Source: Heterotrichella gracilis (lineage: Eukaryota > Sar > Xanthophyceae > Tribonematales > Xanthonemataceae). From it: a DNA stretch of 64,000 nucleotides. Of the stretch, positions 52,001 to 63,822 are shown piece by piece. Under the pieces are notes generated by a model. That model was not told the DNA's origin and made no database searches. It was given only the letters and a program-made list of their open reading frames with translations. Position 1 is the stretch's first letter; each line of letters begins with the position of its first letter. The DNA is taken from positions 28,035-92,034 of the forward strand of contig JAULBX010015644.1 in NCBI GenBank assembly GCA_032358255.1, read 5' to 3'. The position numbers and the translations under genes were made by a program.

Positions 52001-55000
52001 CCCTGTGGGGAGAGTGTATATGTTTTAGTCAATGGCAAAACTGATGTAACACAGCGAGACGTTTCAAAACTACCACAGTCAACAAACCATTGATGCTCAT
52101 TTCCATAATTGATCTACTTTATATACATATATATATCACGTGGGATTGGCAGGAGGCTCATGGCCAAACTATGCAACGCCATTGCGGCGGAGTGCATTGC
52201 ATTGGTTGGTTGCCATTGCAACGCCACCAGATGAACTGCGCATTCACACGGTGCACCAAAACCCCCCACCTTGCTTTCTCAGCAGCCTTCTTCTTAGCCA
52301 GCGCAAGCGCCTTGGCCGCCGCTATTGCCCTAGCTTTAGCCCTCGCCTTCGCAGCCGCCTTAGCCGCCGCTTTCGCCTTAGCAATCGCCTTAGCCTTAGC
52401 TAGGGCCCTGGCTTTGGCGGCCGCTTTGGCCTTTGCCGCTGCTTTGGCCTTTGCGAGAGCGATCGCCCGCTCCGCCGCGCGGCGCCGATCCGCCGCTGCG
52501 CGATCGGCGGCGGCCTGCTTGACCTTGCGGAGGTAGGCGGCCCTGTCGGCGGCGGCTTGCGCTGCTTTGGCCTTGGCCTTGGCCCTGGATGGGGGGAGAT
52601 AGGTGGATTTTAGAATGGATGCTTAAGTCATGCAGACAGCAAATTTACGCTACATTGCTGTAATATGAACTACAATTTTGAATATTCTCCCTGTAAATTA
52701 TAACAATTTACAGGAAGTTTACTCTAAATTACAGGAAAGATCCAGTTTTATTCTTGTTGTTTAGAAAGCTGTCATTAGCTAACCTCCTTCTTGTACATCC
52801 TTACCTGGCGAGGGCGAGCGCCCGCTCGTTGGCCTTGCGCCGGTCCGCCGCCGCCCGATCCGCCTTCGCCTTTGCCGCCCTCACCCTCGCCTCGGCAGCC
52901 TGTTTCGCCTGGAGCTGCTGAATGAGCTGCGCCTTGAGAAAGCTTGCTGAGGGCCCCACTTGGGCGAGGCCAGCGAAGACGTTGCCGGTGGGTGTGTAGC
53001 CGCCACCCCCATCCAGCAGGTTGGAGCCGTAGGTCTGGAAGTCGCCCCCCGGGCGGGTATGCACCCAGTAGTAGCGCGTGAACACCCCTGCAGGGAGTGG
53101 ATGGGTATTTAGGGTCTAGCATTTAGGGATTTTTTGTAGGGTTTTTTGTTTTAGGGTTTAGGGTTGCCGGTGGGGGCGTAGCCGCCGCCCCCGTCCAGGA
53201 GGTTTGAGCCGTAGGTCTGGAAGTCGCCCCAGTGCAGGGTTTAGGGTTTCTGCTTAGGGTTGGAGCCGTAGGGTAGATGGGTTAAGGGTTGAGGGTTACG
53301 AATGAGAACCTAGCAGTAGCTGGGCCACCCACCAATGCCCCTGAAACCCTAAGAACCCTAAGAACCCTAGGCGCACACCCCACCACGCACCCTGTTTCCT
53401 CAGGTAGCTGTCCATCTCCCGGAGGTACCCTGCATTGCGCCCTTGGTCCCCACCACCGCACGCGATTTCGGTGAGCCACACCGGCTTGCCAAACTGGCCC
53501 AGGTCGTCGTGGTAGTTGATGAGGGATTGGAGGTCGCATTGGTACAGGTGGGCCTCGATGGCATCCACGCGCACATCCCGACAGGCCTGTGGGAGGGTGG
53601 GGGTTGGAGTGAGTGGATTGGGGATCAAAGTCAGTGCATGTATGTACGGGATTTGTACAGGCTGTCTGGGTGTAATATATCAAAGAAATAATAAAGAGTG
53701 GCCCAGGTCGTCGTGGTAGTTGATGAGGGATTGGAGGTCGCACTGGTACAGGTGGGCCTCGATGGCATCCACGCGCACATCCCGGCAGGCCTGTGGTAGA
53801 GGTGGGGTGCGTGAGGGCCGGAGGATGGCTTTTCAATGTTTAAATGAACTGATTCGACAATTATTTCAGCTGTGACGGTTGGAGGCACAGGTCACACTGA
53901 TTCATCAAATTAATAACATGAACTCTAATTGTAATATAACTCATCATTGTTATCATTCCATCATGCAGCAGGCCGCTGCACATAGGGCTGCAGGGATTAG
54001 GGTTTCCAGAGTGATATAGGGTTTCCAGGGTGTTTGACGCACGTCGAGGAAGGTGCGGATCCAATCCGTGTGGCTCCAGTTGCAGATCCCAGGGATTGCC
54101 TTGCGGCAGTAGATCACGCTTGGGGACAGCATCTTGGTCCCGGGCGGCATGCGCGCTGCTGCGGCCCTGCAAATGCGTGAAATGGAACTGAAAAACCTGC
54201 AAGAGTGGCAGCGCCTATCCATGTTCATCCCTCTAGATTGGTGTCTGTGTGTGTGTGGTAAGAGGTGTGCGTGCGGTGGGTGGAGGCAGGCGTGCGTGTG
54301 GGTGTGGTGGTGGGTGGTGGGTGGGTGTGGGTGGGTATCGAATGTGCGCAGTGCATGCCGCTTAAGGACAGGGCTTGGGGACACATTTCAGTGCCGGCGG
54401 ATATGGGCGCTGCTGCGGCCCTGCAGGGTCGGTGTGTGCAGCGGTGGTGGGTGCGTGTGGTGGGTGGTGCTGGCCGGTGGGGATGGGTATGCTGTGGCAG
54501 GCGGAGGAGGGATGGTGGAATGGATGGAATGGGATATGGATGTGTGGTGGATGAGAAGGCCACTCTGGGTTGTTATTTTAGGGTTTTGTGCTACCTAGGG
54601 TATTACCTGTGGACCGCGCACGCTTGCCAGGGGTCCCTAGTGTGCGCCCATGGGGCCAATACCGAGTTGACCTCATTAGCTCCACCCACATGCTGGGGGT
54701 TTTGGGAGGCGATGAAACCTATGGTCCCCGCGTCATTGCTCCGGGGTAGATAGTGGATGTAGTCCTTGCCACAGCTGCAGGGCACACAAGGGCTTTTGGT
54801 TTTGTGCTAGGGTTAGGTTCAGGGTCTGGATTTCAAAAGGGTGTTGGGCAAGGGGTCTGGGCTAGGGTTTAGGGCAAGGGGTCAGGATGTGGTCCAAGCC
54901 ACAGCTGCACTGCACGCAACGGGGTTTGGTGTGCTGGGGTCAGAGCGATGGACGCCCCCACGTGGCAATCCCATCCAAAAGGAATGTTATGCTGATGCTT

Positions 55001-55325
55001 TTAAATGTGCAAAGATGGTTGCTCATTTGGTTGCACTGTTGGGAAGTAGTGTGGCCATTTAGTCTCGCCAATAATACCATCCCCACCTGTTTTGCACTCC
55101 CCAGTTGTGGTAGCAGTCGGTCCCCAGGCGATCCAGGTCGGAGCACTGCACGCCATTTCCCGAGAAAACCACGCAGCGCTTCTCTAGCCCCGCCACGGGA
55201 TCCCACAGCAGTATGCAGTGGACCACCCACAGCAGGCATGCCCTGATTGTGAGCCTGGGGAGCGCTGGGCGCAGCACCAAAACCCTACTAGAGGGTTTTT
55301 GGGGCTGCGCCTGGGGCGGCGCCAT
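49080..55325 (-). CDS. Secreted GH128 glucanase-type domain + Ala/Lys-rich helices + extensin-like Pro-rich tail, 10 exons
   Basis: Exons 55325-55087, 54774-54607, 54166-54043, 53586-53391, 53087-52805, 52584-52270, 52002-51794, 51535-51339, 51012-50757 and 50278-49080 (TGA) join in frame to 1061 residues. A signal-peptide-like stretch ([12 protein letters not shown]) leads into [23 protein letters not shown] (Glu114, acid/base), [22 protein letters not shown] (Glu217, nucleophile) and [18 protein letters not shown]. This is the motif order of GH128 (Asl1-like) beta-1,3-glucanases; NEP is NEV here. Residues ~280-590 are Ala/Lys/Arg-rich helix ([15 protein letters not shown] type). From ~600 on there are [13 protein letters not shown], then ~23-residue [20 protein letters not shown] repeats, then SPPPP blocks. 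The exon 51535-51339 donor appears to be GC (AAG|GCAAGG). A wall-anchored glucan-binding or cleaving protein is inferred. Confidence 0.82.
49380..50180 (-). repeat. 69-bp coding tandem repeats of the extensin-like tail
   Basis: About eight units of 23 codons ([20 protein letters not shown]), with VH/AH and length variants. They are followed toward the C-terminus by shorter SPKPSPK units and then SPPPPxPxP blocks (about 49110-49370, itself a [12 protein letters not shown] repeat). Nucleotide identity between units is high, suggesting ongoing unequal exchange. Confidence 0.9.
51075..51130 (-). repeat. Acceptor-side ghost of GH128-gene exon 9
   Basis: TGCCCGCTCCTGGGCCGCCT then CAATCATCGCCTGGGGGGAAAG copies the start of exon 51012 ([10 protein letters not shown]), about 107 bp upstream in minus sense. 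TTTAGGGTTTAGGG lies between. Confidence 0.9.
53120..53275 (-). repeat. Internal fragment of GH128-gene exon 5 bounded by telomere-like repeats
   Basis: 53162-53232 copies an internal part of exon 53087-52805 ([22 protein letters not shown]), not a border. It is enclosed by TTTTAGGGTTTAGGGTTGCC on one side and CAGGGTTTAGGGTTTC on the other; a further scrap (TTGGAGCCGTAGGG) follows. Confidence 0.9.
53698..53795 (-). repeat. Acceptor-side ghost of GH128-gene exon 4
   Basis: A ~90-nt near-identical copy of the start of exon 53586 ([20 protein letters not shown]...) with an intact CCACAG-type acceptor, about 207 bp upstream in minus sense. Confidence 0.92.
54385..54435 (-). repeat. Acceptor-side ghost of GH128-gene exon 3
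   Basis: CGCTGCTGCGGCCCTGCAGG at about 54410 repeats the CTGCAG|GGCCGCAGCAGCG border of the exon at 54166; the copy then decays. Confidence 0.75.
54880..54920 (-). repeat. Acceptor-side ghost of GH128-gene exon 2
   Basis: ATGTGGTCCAAGCCACAGCT|GCACTGCACGCAACGGG parallels ATGTAGTCCTTGCCACAGCT|GCAGGGCACACAAGGG at the start of exon 54774. Confidence 0.8.
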
Positions 55326-57745
55326 GGCTGCGGGGGCGCGCTAGGGCGCGTGGAGGTGGGTGGGTGGTGGGTGGTGGGGCTGGTGGTGGGTGGGTAGTCG
55401 GATGGGCTCCAGTGTGGTGGTGCACCCTGCGGGTGGGTGGCGGTGGTGTTGATGGGTGGTGAGTGGTGGTGGTGGTGGTGGTGGTGTGTCCGCCCGCCAG
55501 GGTTTGCAGTGTGCATTGCTACACGCACAGGCATGGGGTGCAGGTGGGTGGTGGGTGGTAGACGGTGTGTCCACTGTTTGACGGGTATACCTAACAGGGG
55601 CAGATGGTAACATGCGCAAGGTGCCATCAGTGCAGTCTCACCTAGGTGTTGTCACTCCCCTTGAAGCCTCTCACAGCCTTGTGCAGGGCGTACTGGGCCT
55701 TGGAACCCAACAGTCACTTATCCAGTCTAGTGGAAGTAATACTAGGCTGTAGTTGGGCAGTCTGTTTGGGAGCAACGAGGGTCAGTCAGATCAGCACTCC
55801 GGTGGGCCAATCCACCGCTATATGAATTCTCTAGAGGTCGGTTTTGGGGTCCAAACAAGTGCACACTGTTGGTGGAAGTTGGCGGGTCAGGATTACACGC
55901 ATGGCTGCGCAAGTGTAACCCTGACATGCTTTTGCACGATTCAGTATGATGTCAACACCTAACGGGCAGTTCCTTTGCTAGCAGCGGCCGGGAAAAGAGC
56001 TCGATTGTGTCAAGTGCCCGTTGGGGCAGCCGTGGTTTGATGGCACGTGCATTGTGAAAGGTCCATGTTTAAAAAATCACACCACGGGATACAGTTGTGG
56101 CTGGTGTAACTGGTCGGGAATGCACTATCCAACGCCCTCTAGACCCAAGAAGTCACACGAGGTGAACAACCCAGCTGTGGGGGTGTCTGGTACGCGATAA
56201 ACGCAACGCCGCATCTCCTGAGCGCTCAACCCAGATCGCAGGGGTGAGTCATGAGAGGCATTCTATACCACGACCACGACCACTATATAACTACCCAGGG
56301 TTGTGGACGAGTCAGAGAGCATGAACCGACAGATGCACACGTACTTTCACACGTTATAAACGAGTTGCGTCTAGCGTATCACGGGCATTGGCAAAGGGCA
56401 ATAAGTTTGAAAGAACAGCCACAGGCGAGTCGAGCATGCATGAGGCGCTACCCTGGCAACGGCAGTAATGCGCAACGTTGAAGGACCACCAACACTGCAT
56501 CGCCCACTCGAAGTTATTCAAAAAGGCAGTACGTAAGATGTGGCGTTCGAGGTCGAAAGGGCCTGATTAGAACCCATGGGCTCAGTATGCATGACTGGGG
56601 CCATTGTGCATGCCGTTGTGGCTAAGGAAGGTCGGGCAGTGGGGCAGCTATCCAAGACCTCGACTGCAGGCATGGACTGAGCAACAGTATGCATATTACC
56701 CACTTGCTTGCACTTGCTTACCAGTTGTTAGCGCCTTGTAGGAGCGGCTTGGTGTCTTTTGAGCGAGAAATTCAAACAAGATTGCTTTGCTGCAACCTAG
56801 CTACTGATGTAAACTGCTGTAAGAGAAGCTTGGGGGACCTGATGAAAGCCTGACTGAAACCTGGCTGCAGGAGAGGGCAATTAAGTTTGACTCGTGGCGG
56901 CTCGGTTCAAAAGTTTGTATAGATGGATACTAGAGGTTTTGCCCTAGAGTCCCGATTGGGGTCAGACCAGAATTGACACGCTCGCTGCCTGCCTAGTTGA
57001 CACGCACTCGCAAGCGCTGGCGATCTGCGTGCTTCAAACACCTCGAGCTTCAAACACCTGGCGCCTGTTCTTCTTTTCTTCCACCTGTCTCATCGAGCGC
57101 GACACCAATCAACCAGTTCGCGGTTTCAGGCCTCTACCCTCTGCCCAGTCTGACACTGGGAGTTTGAAAAGCGGTACAGGCAGTACCGTTTCACATGCAC
57201 GCATCGCGTAATTTTCACTACCGCACCTGCTGGCGGATCCGAGGGAGAGTTGCTGACGTGGCAAACGAAAAGTGGTTTCACCTGCCTCACGTGTTGGCAA
57301 CCTGACGACATCATGCCTGACATCCCCGTTTAGAAGTCTATTACTCGCCCCTTTTCGCTGGTACCCTCCACGAGACATCGTTTGTGCAGCGGCACTTGTT
57401 GCTCGCAGGCTGAAGCAGCCACTTCAGTTGGCTATGGGCCGGTGGGTGTTTTCCTAGAGCTTTGCCGCTTCACTCGCACTTTGTGTTGTGGGCAGACGCC
57501 GGTCAACGGGGTGTGGCACCATGCCTTGGCCACAGCAGCAGGGTGGTAACCACTTGGGTTGACCAAACGAACCCACCTCATACCCGTACCGTTTGGTTCC
57601 GAAGAACGCCCTCAAGTCATACTCAGCACATCATGCAGCGTTTCTGGCTATAATTGCCCGTTCTTTTCGACTGCGATACTAGTCTTCCTGGCACATCCTG
57701 TACCACACCCCATTTTCCCAAGTCAGTTTGCAAACTGTTGACAGC
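55326..57745. promoter_or_regulatory. Divergent region, GH128 gene / 7TM-PH gene
   Basis: 2.4 kb between opposite starts. 55350-55570 is a GGTGGGTGG/GGTGGTGG simple stretch next to the GH128 ATG; the rest is ordinary non-coding DNA by eye. A small direct repeat (CTTCAAACACCT) occurs at about 57032 and 57047. No gene or clear promoter motif was recognised. Confidence 0.45.
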
Positions 57746-60700
57746 ATGAAGGATCAGAAGCCCGACTTGGAGGTTGGCCTCCAGCACCTCATACAAAAGC
57801 ACTCTGAGAAGTTCAGCAAGCGGCAGAAGGCGCCTGCCAAGGACAAGAAAGCCACCGAGATCAGGGCAATAGCAGTGGGTTCTGATGGGGCAGCGGTTCC
57901 TGGGTCTATGGCCAACAGCCCGGGTAAAGCTCCAGGCAAGGCGAGGCCTGCGCCACTGTCGGCAATCCAGAAGCTGCACGTCGGTAGGAGGAGCCCGAGC
58001 TCGTTCAGGCCAGTCAGTCTGAAGGAGTTTCTTCACAGCTTGCCATTGGCCACCAAGCTGTTCCTGGCTGTGGCAACGCTGGAGTCCTTCCTGGTGTTTG
58101 TGTTTGCAGCAATGCAAGTGGTCCAGGTACGTAAACGACGGCTGTTCAACGTTTGCCAGCCTTTTTAGTGGCTTTACGTTGGTAGTCGTGAAATCAGGTT
58201 GGCCATCTTGCTATGTTTTTTCTCTGGGCTGTATCAGACAACCCACCAAAACCCACCTCTGCTTTGCTTGGTAAACCAGGCCTATATCAATACCCAAAGG
58301 CTGGGTTATTTGATTCAAAGTCTCAAGTGGTTTCAAGCTGCTCATCGTGCGATCGCCTGGCTGCCATCTTGCTATGTTCTTTAATGAGCTGTTAGTGACA
58401 CCAACCCAAACCACACCACCCAAGCACCTGCTTTGCACGTACCAACACTGCCTGCGCCACCACCTGCAGCAAGAGTGGGACTACATCCACATCACGCTCT
58501 CCATCGTCATCACCTCCCTCTTCTTCTTCCTGTTTGTGTGGGACTCGCTGGCACACGAAAACTCCTTTGAGCTTCTCATGTCGGTGTTCCTTGCTGTCAT
58601 AACCTGCTCAAGAGTGCTCTACCTGGCGGTACGTACACCAAACTGACCTCTTGGTGCCCCTTGCTTGCATCCACCTGCTAACCTGTGCTTCGCATAACCT
58701 GTCTCAATTCCCATGAAACCGTCAATTCAATCATACCTTCACTGGGCTGGGTTTTCCGTTCAAACCAGGAACACGTTTTAATAAAACCCAGGAACATGGC
58801 AACTCTGAAAAGGAAACAAGGAAACACTCCAATGTGGTGCAATGCAGCAGCAACACAGCAAACTGAGCTGCATAAAAATGTCACCTGCTGCAGTTCACCC
58901 AGGAGTCGGGCAAGAGCCTGGAGCTGCCCCTGGCCGTCATCAGCTCGGTACTGCTGCTTATCACCTGCGCATTGGCCCTCCTCACCTACTCCCAATTTGG
59001 GTGGCGCGTGTACAGCAAGCTGGGCTTTGACCTGCGGGTCAAAGACGCCACCGAGCGCCAGAAGGTGTTCTTCCTGGTCAACCGCTTCACCACCTGCCTC
59101 AAACTGGATTTCCAGGTGGGTGACTGGCAGCTACGCTAGTTCGGGTTACCCTTGTGGTTTTGGCGCTATATAGATTCCCACCACACCCCCATTACAGTCC
59201 TCGTTCGCTTGGCCATAATTGTCATGGTCCCTGACCCTCCCCTCTCACAGTTTCCTACCACCCACCCACCCAACACTTTTGCAGTTCATCCTCATTCTCA
59301 TGCCCTTGAACCTCCCTGTATCTGAATCCTCCACCTTTCCCTCCCCTCCCACAATTCCTCCTCATCCTCCTGGCGGTGGGCCTCACCGTGGGTTGCACCC
59401 CCCATGCCACTTACTCACGATGCTCGTTGCCCTCACCCACCCAAGCCGCTGTTTAGCACTTCAACCCCATCCCCATCCAATCCTCATGCTCTTGAAGCTT
59501 CCTGTGCCTAAATCTCTTCCCCTTTTCCCTCCCCTCCCACAGTTCCTCCTCATCCTCCTGGCGGTGGGCCTCACAGTGGGCTGCACCCCCCACACCACCT
59601 ACGCCGTGGTCCTCATCATCAACAATACCCTAGGGTTTGTGCTCATGACGGCGTGGGACTGCGCGGCATACTGGGCCATCAAGCGCCAGCGGGCCGACGC
59701 CTGCTTCTACCTCGAGTTGGTGCTCCCCCTGTGCTACGTGATGCCTGTGGTGAACATAGTGTATGCCTACGCACCCAATGCAGATGCGAGGGAGGTCAAC
59801 GTGGCTGGGTCCATCACCTACTCCGCCATCTTCTTCATACTCATGCGCACAGCGGTGGGTGGCTTAGGGTTTAGTTTAAGGGTTTGTGGAGAAGGGTGAA
59901 TGTGTGGAATTTAATTAACTCTGCAAATCTTCTTCATCCTCTTCCTAGGGATTAAGGATGAGCGACAGCGCCACCCAGGGCAGCACCTGGCACGTGTAGT
60001 CAACCACCTCCCTGTGAGGAGTTGATATATAAACCCTACAATCCCATGCGCCTGCAGGTGTGGTGGCACATGCGGCTGCTGAGCAAGCAGTTTGGATCCC
60101 TGGACACAGCCCTGCACCGCAGCCCCCCCACATCCTTCTCCCAGCAGATCCACCCTGACGTGCTTCCCTTGGTCAAGGGGGCCTGGCTGGTAAGCATGAA
60201 TTATATGATAATTCATATCCCTTCCACCTGCGCCCTTACACCTGCACCCTCACAATGCAATTGCACGATCTTCCGCCAACTCCCTCCTTTGCAAATGCCA
60301 GGATATGCCATTTTCATCCACCCTGTTGGAGCTTAAACTAGCCCCATTTGGGGACCTTTGAGTCCACGCCAGCCTGAAGCCTGCGTCTGTGGCTGGGCTA
60401 GCACATTGCACCATGTTGGGCCTGGCAAATTTGTATCCATGCCGTGACAGGACACATGTCCTGTGGACGACTGTGGGCCTGAAACCCCACACCCACCTGC
60501 AGGGCAAGCCCTCGGCCCGCACCCCCCGCAAGCAGCGTTTCTTCCAGCTTTCAAACGATGGGTCGACGCTGAGATGGGCCTGGAACAAATACGTGCTGCT
60601 GTACTACGTGCAGGTGGGTGGGTGGTATATGGGGATGGAGTACAATTGTTAATGGTGGTGTGGTACATGTTGGGTTCGTGGCATGGGAACGAACATGATC

Positions 60701-63700
60701 AAATACTTTGGGGCATCTAGGTAGTGTGGCGAAATCCCATTCCATTTGCTTGCCCTTGGGTGACCGACCTGGGAGCACCCTATGGTTTCCGGCTGTTGAC
60801 CAAAACCCTTAACAAACCCGCTTGGCTTCCTCATCGAGCCCTAGCCAGAACCCTGCTGTGTAAACCCCAAGTGGCCGGATCAGCAATTTGGCCTACCACC
60901 ACCACCAACGCAATGATCGTGAATAGGCTATTGCCCAACTCACCCTAGTCTAAACCATGGTGCCAAAGAGCAGCGTTTTGACCCAATCCTCCCCTCGTTC
61001 ACAGGAGCTGCAATGCAACGATCATGACCAGACCATCACCCTGGTCATGACCATGGACTCGGACCTGACCCTAGGGTTTGACGAGCCAAGGCGCTACACT
61101 TCATTCAATTTCAAATGGAAACCCCTAGCAAAAGGGAAACCCTAATCTGGCATCCATTTAGTGATTTCACCCCAATTTCTGCACTATCAACAGGAGCTGC
61201 AATGCAACGATCGCGATCAGACCATCACCCTGGTCATGACCATGGACTCGGACCTCACCCTAGGGTTTGACGAGCCACGGCGCTACACTGCTTGGAAGCG
61301 GGGGCTGTCCCTGCTGCTGAGTACCCTCCTCGAGCCTGTGGGGCTGGAGGGGCGAACAGCGGCTATGGGGCCGACGATGGGGGAGGCAGGTGGGTGGTGG
61401 AATGATCACGCGCATCGGCGCCTACACTACAACCAGCCGCAGGGCATGCATGCCATCGCCACTATCCACCCGCCCCACCCTCTCCCACATGCACCACACC
61501 ACACTCAAAGAACCCCAATACCCCCACGCGCATATTAACCCCCCCTTCAAAGAACACACTCTTGTTACTCCCCTTGGAGATGAGGTCAGCACCCCCATGC
61601 ACATCATCAAGCGCTTCAGTTCCTTCACAACTACCAGCCGCAATCCACGCCTTAATCCCCACTATACACTACATACACTACACCACACACAGACGAGCCC
61701 AACACCTACATATACACATTGACTCCCCCTCTAAACCACACACTATTTCTACTCCCCTTACAGACGAGGTCAGCACCCATGCGCATCGTCAAGCGCTTCA
61801 GTTCCTTCACCAAAACCGTGTGTATCCTTGCCACAAATCACCCTTCCCCATGCATTACACTTCAATGAAGTCAAGCACCCGCATATGCACTCACTTAACC
61901 GAATCCTACCCCAAATTCCACCACCTCACCCACCCACCCCACTCCACAGATGAGGTGAGCACCCCCATGCGCATCATCAAGCGCTTCAGTTCCTTCACCA
62001 ACACCAGCCGCAGGGCATGCGTGCCCTCGCCACAACCCACCCTCCCCACCACTCACCACATACCAAGGAGACCAATCACCCGCATGCGCACTCGTTGCAC
62101 CCCTGAATCCCGTCCCGTCTCACACCCCCACCCCCACTCCACAGATGAGGTCAGCACCCCCATGCGCATCATCAAGCGCTTCAGTTCATTCACCAACACC
62201 AGCCGCAGGGCATGCGTGTCCTCGCCACACGCGCGCCAGCAGGAGCAGCTGACAGCGGCGGCGCTTGCTGCCAAATCCACCCTCAGGGCAGCGCACATCT
62301 ACCTGGGATCAAGCGAGGTGAGTGGGTGGCTGTGAGCAACTGTTTTTAGAGAACTTGGGGTATTTCTGAGCATTTAGGGTTTGCAACAGGGTTTAGGGTC
62401 TTGGCCACATGCACCCCAACAGGTGCAGCTGACAACAGCGGCACTGGCAGCCAAATCTACCCGCCTTATGAAATTTGGCAAATACCTGCTGTTTGCAGGA
62501 CCCAGGCGCATCCTATCTGCCTCACGGTCTGCCACACCTCATGCCACCCTTCGTCGCCCAATGAAATAAAAGGAAAAAACTCACCATGCTGACATGTGCC
62601 CTCTGTTTGCAGGACCCAGATGCGTCCTATGTGCGGGACTCCAAGGCAGATGTGGTCAAGTCACTGAATGAGTTCCTGAGTACGCCCGAGCGCCCCCTGC
62701 TGGCTCCCTCCCTGCCCCCCTCCTCCATAAAACGCTCCCCCTCCTCCCCAAGCTTCCGCATCGTGAACGTGGACAAGGGGGAAGACACAATTGACATGGT
62801 AAGAGCAGGACGGGGAACCATGATATTTTGGACTGTTGCATTGAGTCAGGTAGATAGGAAAATGTGTCATATTTCCTACCTAAACTTTCACAAACCCCAG
62901 CGCCCCCAGGGCATGTCTTATAAGGGCAATGTACCCTGGAAATGGAGAGGAAGGCGAGAATTTGCATTCCAGGCCAAGGGATTTGCCTCACTTTGTTGAC
63001 AGGAAAGAAGGCGCAATTGCGTCCAGGTGCTTGCAGGGGTTGTCTGGAACAAAGCTGTGCGCTGCACTAAATTTTCATCCCCTCAGCCCTGGCTAAAACC
63101 CTTATTTTGCCTCCCAGAACCCTGAAGCGGGCGACCAGCACTGGATCAAGCGCGCCATCCGGGGGAGGCTGGCCTTCAACCAGGAGAAAACCCTAGCCAG
63201 CACCCTAGCCAAACCCCCGCAAGGGTCCAAGCACCGCAGCGCCCCTGCGTCTGTCATCAACGGCGGGGATGAGGAGAATCCCGAGCCCGGCGCCGGAATC
63301 CAGTCAGGGGTGGTATTGGACAAGGAGGATGACAGGGTACCCCTGAACATGTCCAAGGCGCCTAGGAGCGATGACGCGCGCCCCTTTGCAGCACCCGGCA
63401 GCGACGCAGGTGGGTGTCAGATAGCTGATCAATCAAAAGTGATCATTTACGTACATAGCTTATAACTTGTCATAAACTCATGTTCTATAAATGGAAGTTC
63501 AAACAATGCATTTCACCGTCTCATCCCATCCGGACAATCACAAGAGAGTCCATACCTTCCACCAGGGTTTAGGCACATGAGCAAGTACATGTCCACAAAT
63601 TCCCCTGCCATGTAAAATGCCATCCAAGTTTTCAGCGGCAATGCAATGCAATTTTTATAAACTAAGATTACTCATTATGTGTAATTAATTCCTCCCAACT

Positions 63701-63822
63701 CTCCCACTCCAGGATCCCCCGAGCCCAGAAACCAGGCCCCCACCCAGGGTCCCACGTACGATGGCACCCCCCCAGATGAGCGCCAGTACATGCACCAGCG
63801 CCACCCCTCATCGGGCATTAGG
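57746..63822 (+). CDS. Multi-pass (about 7 TM) membrane protein with C-terminal PH-like domain (3' partial)
   Basis: Eleven exons join in frame: 57746-58126, 58470-58628, 58894-59115, 59543-59854, 60058-60189, 60503-60613, 61194-61389, 62145-62317, 62613-62798, 63118-63409 and 63713-63822 (donor AGG|GTGAGG, so the gene continues beyond the window). There are 758 residues so far. After a basic ~95-residue cytosolic N-terminus, hydrophobic segments lie at KLFLAVATLESFLVFVFAA, ITLSIVITSLFFFLFVW, LLMSVFLAVITCSRVLYLA, LAVISSVLLLITCALALLTY, FLLILLAVGLTV with TYAVVLIINNTLGFVL, FYLELVLPLCYVMPVVN and SITYSAIFFILM. Then VLPLVKGAWLGKP..RKQRFFQLSNDGSTLRWAW followed by ITLVMTMDSDLTLGF and RYTAWKRGLSLLL has the shape of a PH domain with its last-helix Trp. 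A disordered Ser/Pro-rich tail follows. Family and function are not recognised; signalling or lipid binding at a membrane is a guess. Confidence 0.7.
58195..58445 (+). repeat. Intron duplication in 7TM-PH gene
   Basis: CCATCTTGCTATGTT.TTT, then GACA.CAACCCA..CC then CACCTGCTTTGC recur at about 58202 and 58370, 168 bp apart, just before exon 2. Only intron sequence is copied here. Confidence 0.7.
59270..59430 (+). repeat. Two acceptor-side ghosts of 7TM-PH exon 4
   Basis: TTTGCAGTTCATCCTCATTCTCATG (59279) and CCCACAATTCCTCCTCATCC then TCCTGGCGGTGGGCCTCACC (59352) precede the real exon at 59543. The second has a mutated acceptor (ACAAT for ACAGT). Confidence 0.9.
61003..61110 (+). repeat. Acceptor-side ghost of 7TM-PH exon 7
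   Basis: About 100 nt of exon 7 (ELQCNDHDQTITLVMTMDSD) is copied 190 bp upstream with the CAG acceptor. It diverges at RRYTSFNF and is followed by AAACCCCTAGCAAAAGGGAAACCCTA. Confidence 0.93.
61395..62065 (+). repeat. Four acceptor-side ghosts of 7TM-PH exon 8
   Basis: Copies of CAG|ATGAGGTCAGCACCCCCATG then CGCATCATCAAGCGCTTCAG lie at about 61577, 61764 and 61948 (the last about 90 nt long with ARRACVPSP-like end), plus a decayed one at 61395-61470. The real exon is at 62145; spacing is about 185-197 bp. Ghost 61764 lacks three bases (ACCCATG for ACCCCCATG). Confidence 0.92.
62413..62545 (+). repeat. Ghost of 7TM-PH exon 8 interior and acceptor-side ghost of exon 9
   Basis: 62415-62465 copies CAGCTGACA.CAGCGGC.CT then GC.GCCAAATC.ACC (QLTTAALAAKST). 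62490-62530 copies TGTTTGCAGGACCCA.(G/A)(T)GC then GTCCTAT, 115 bp before exon 9. Confidence 0.85.
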
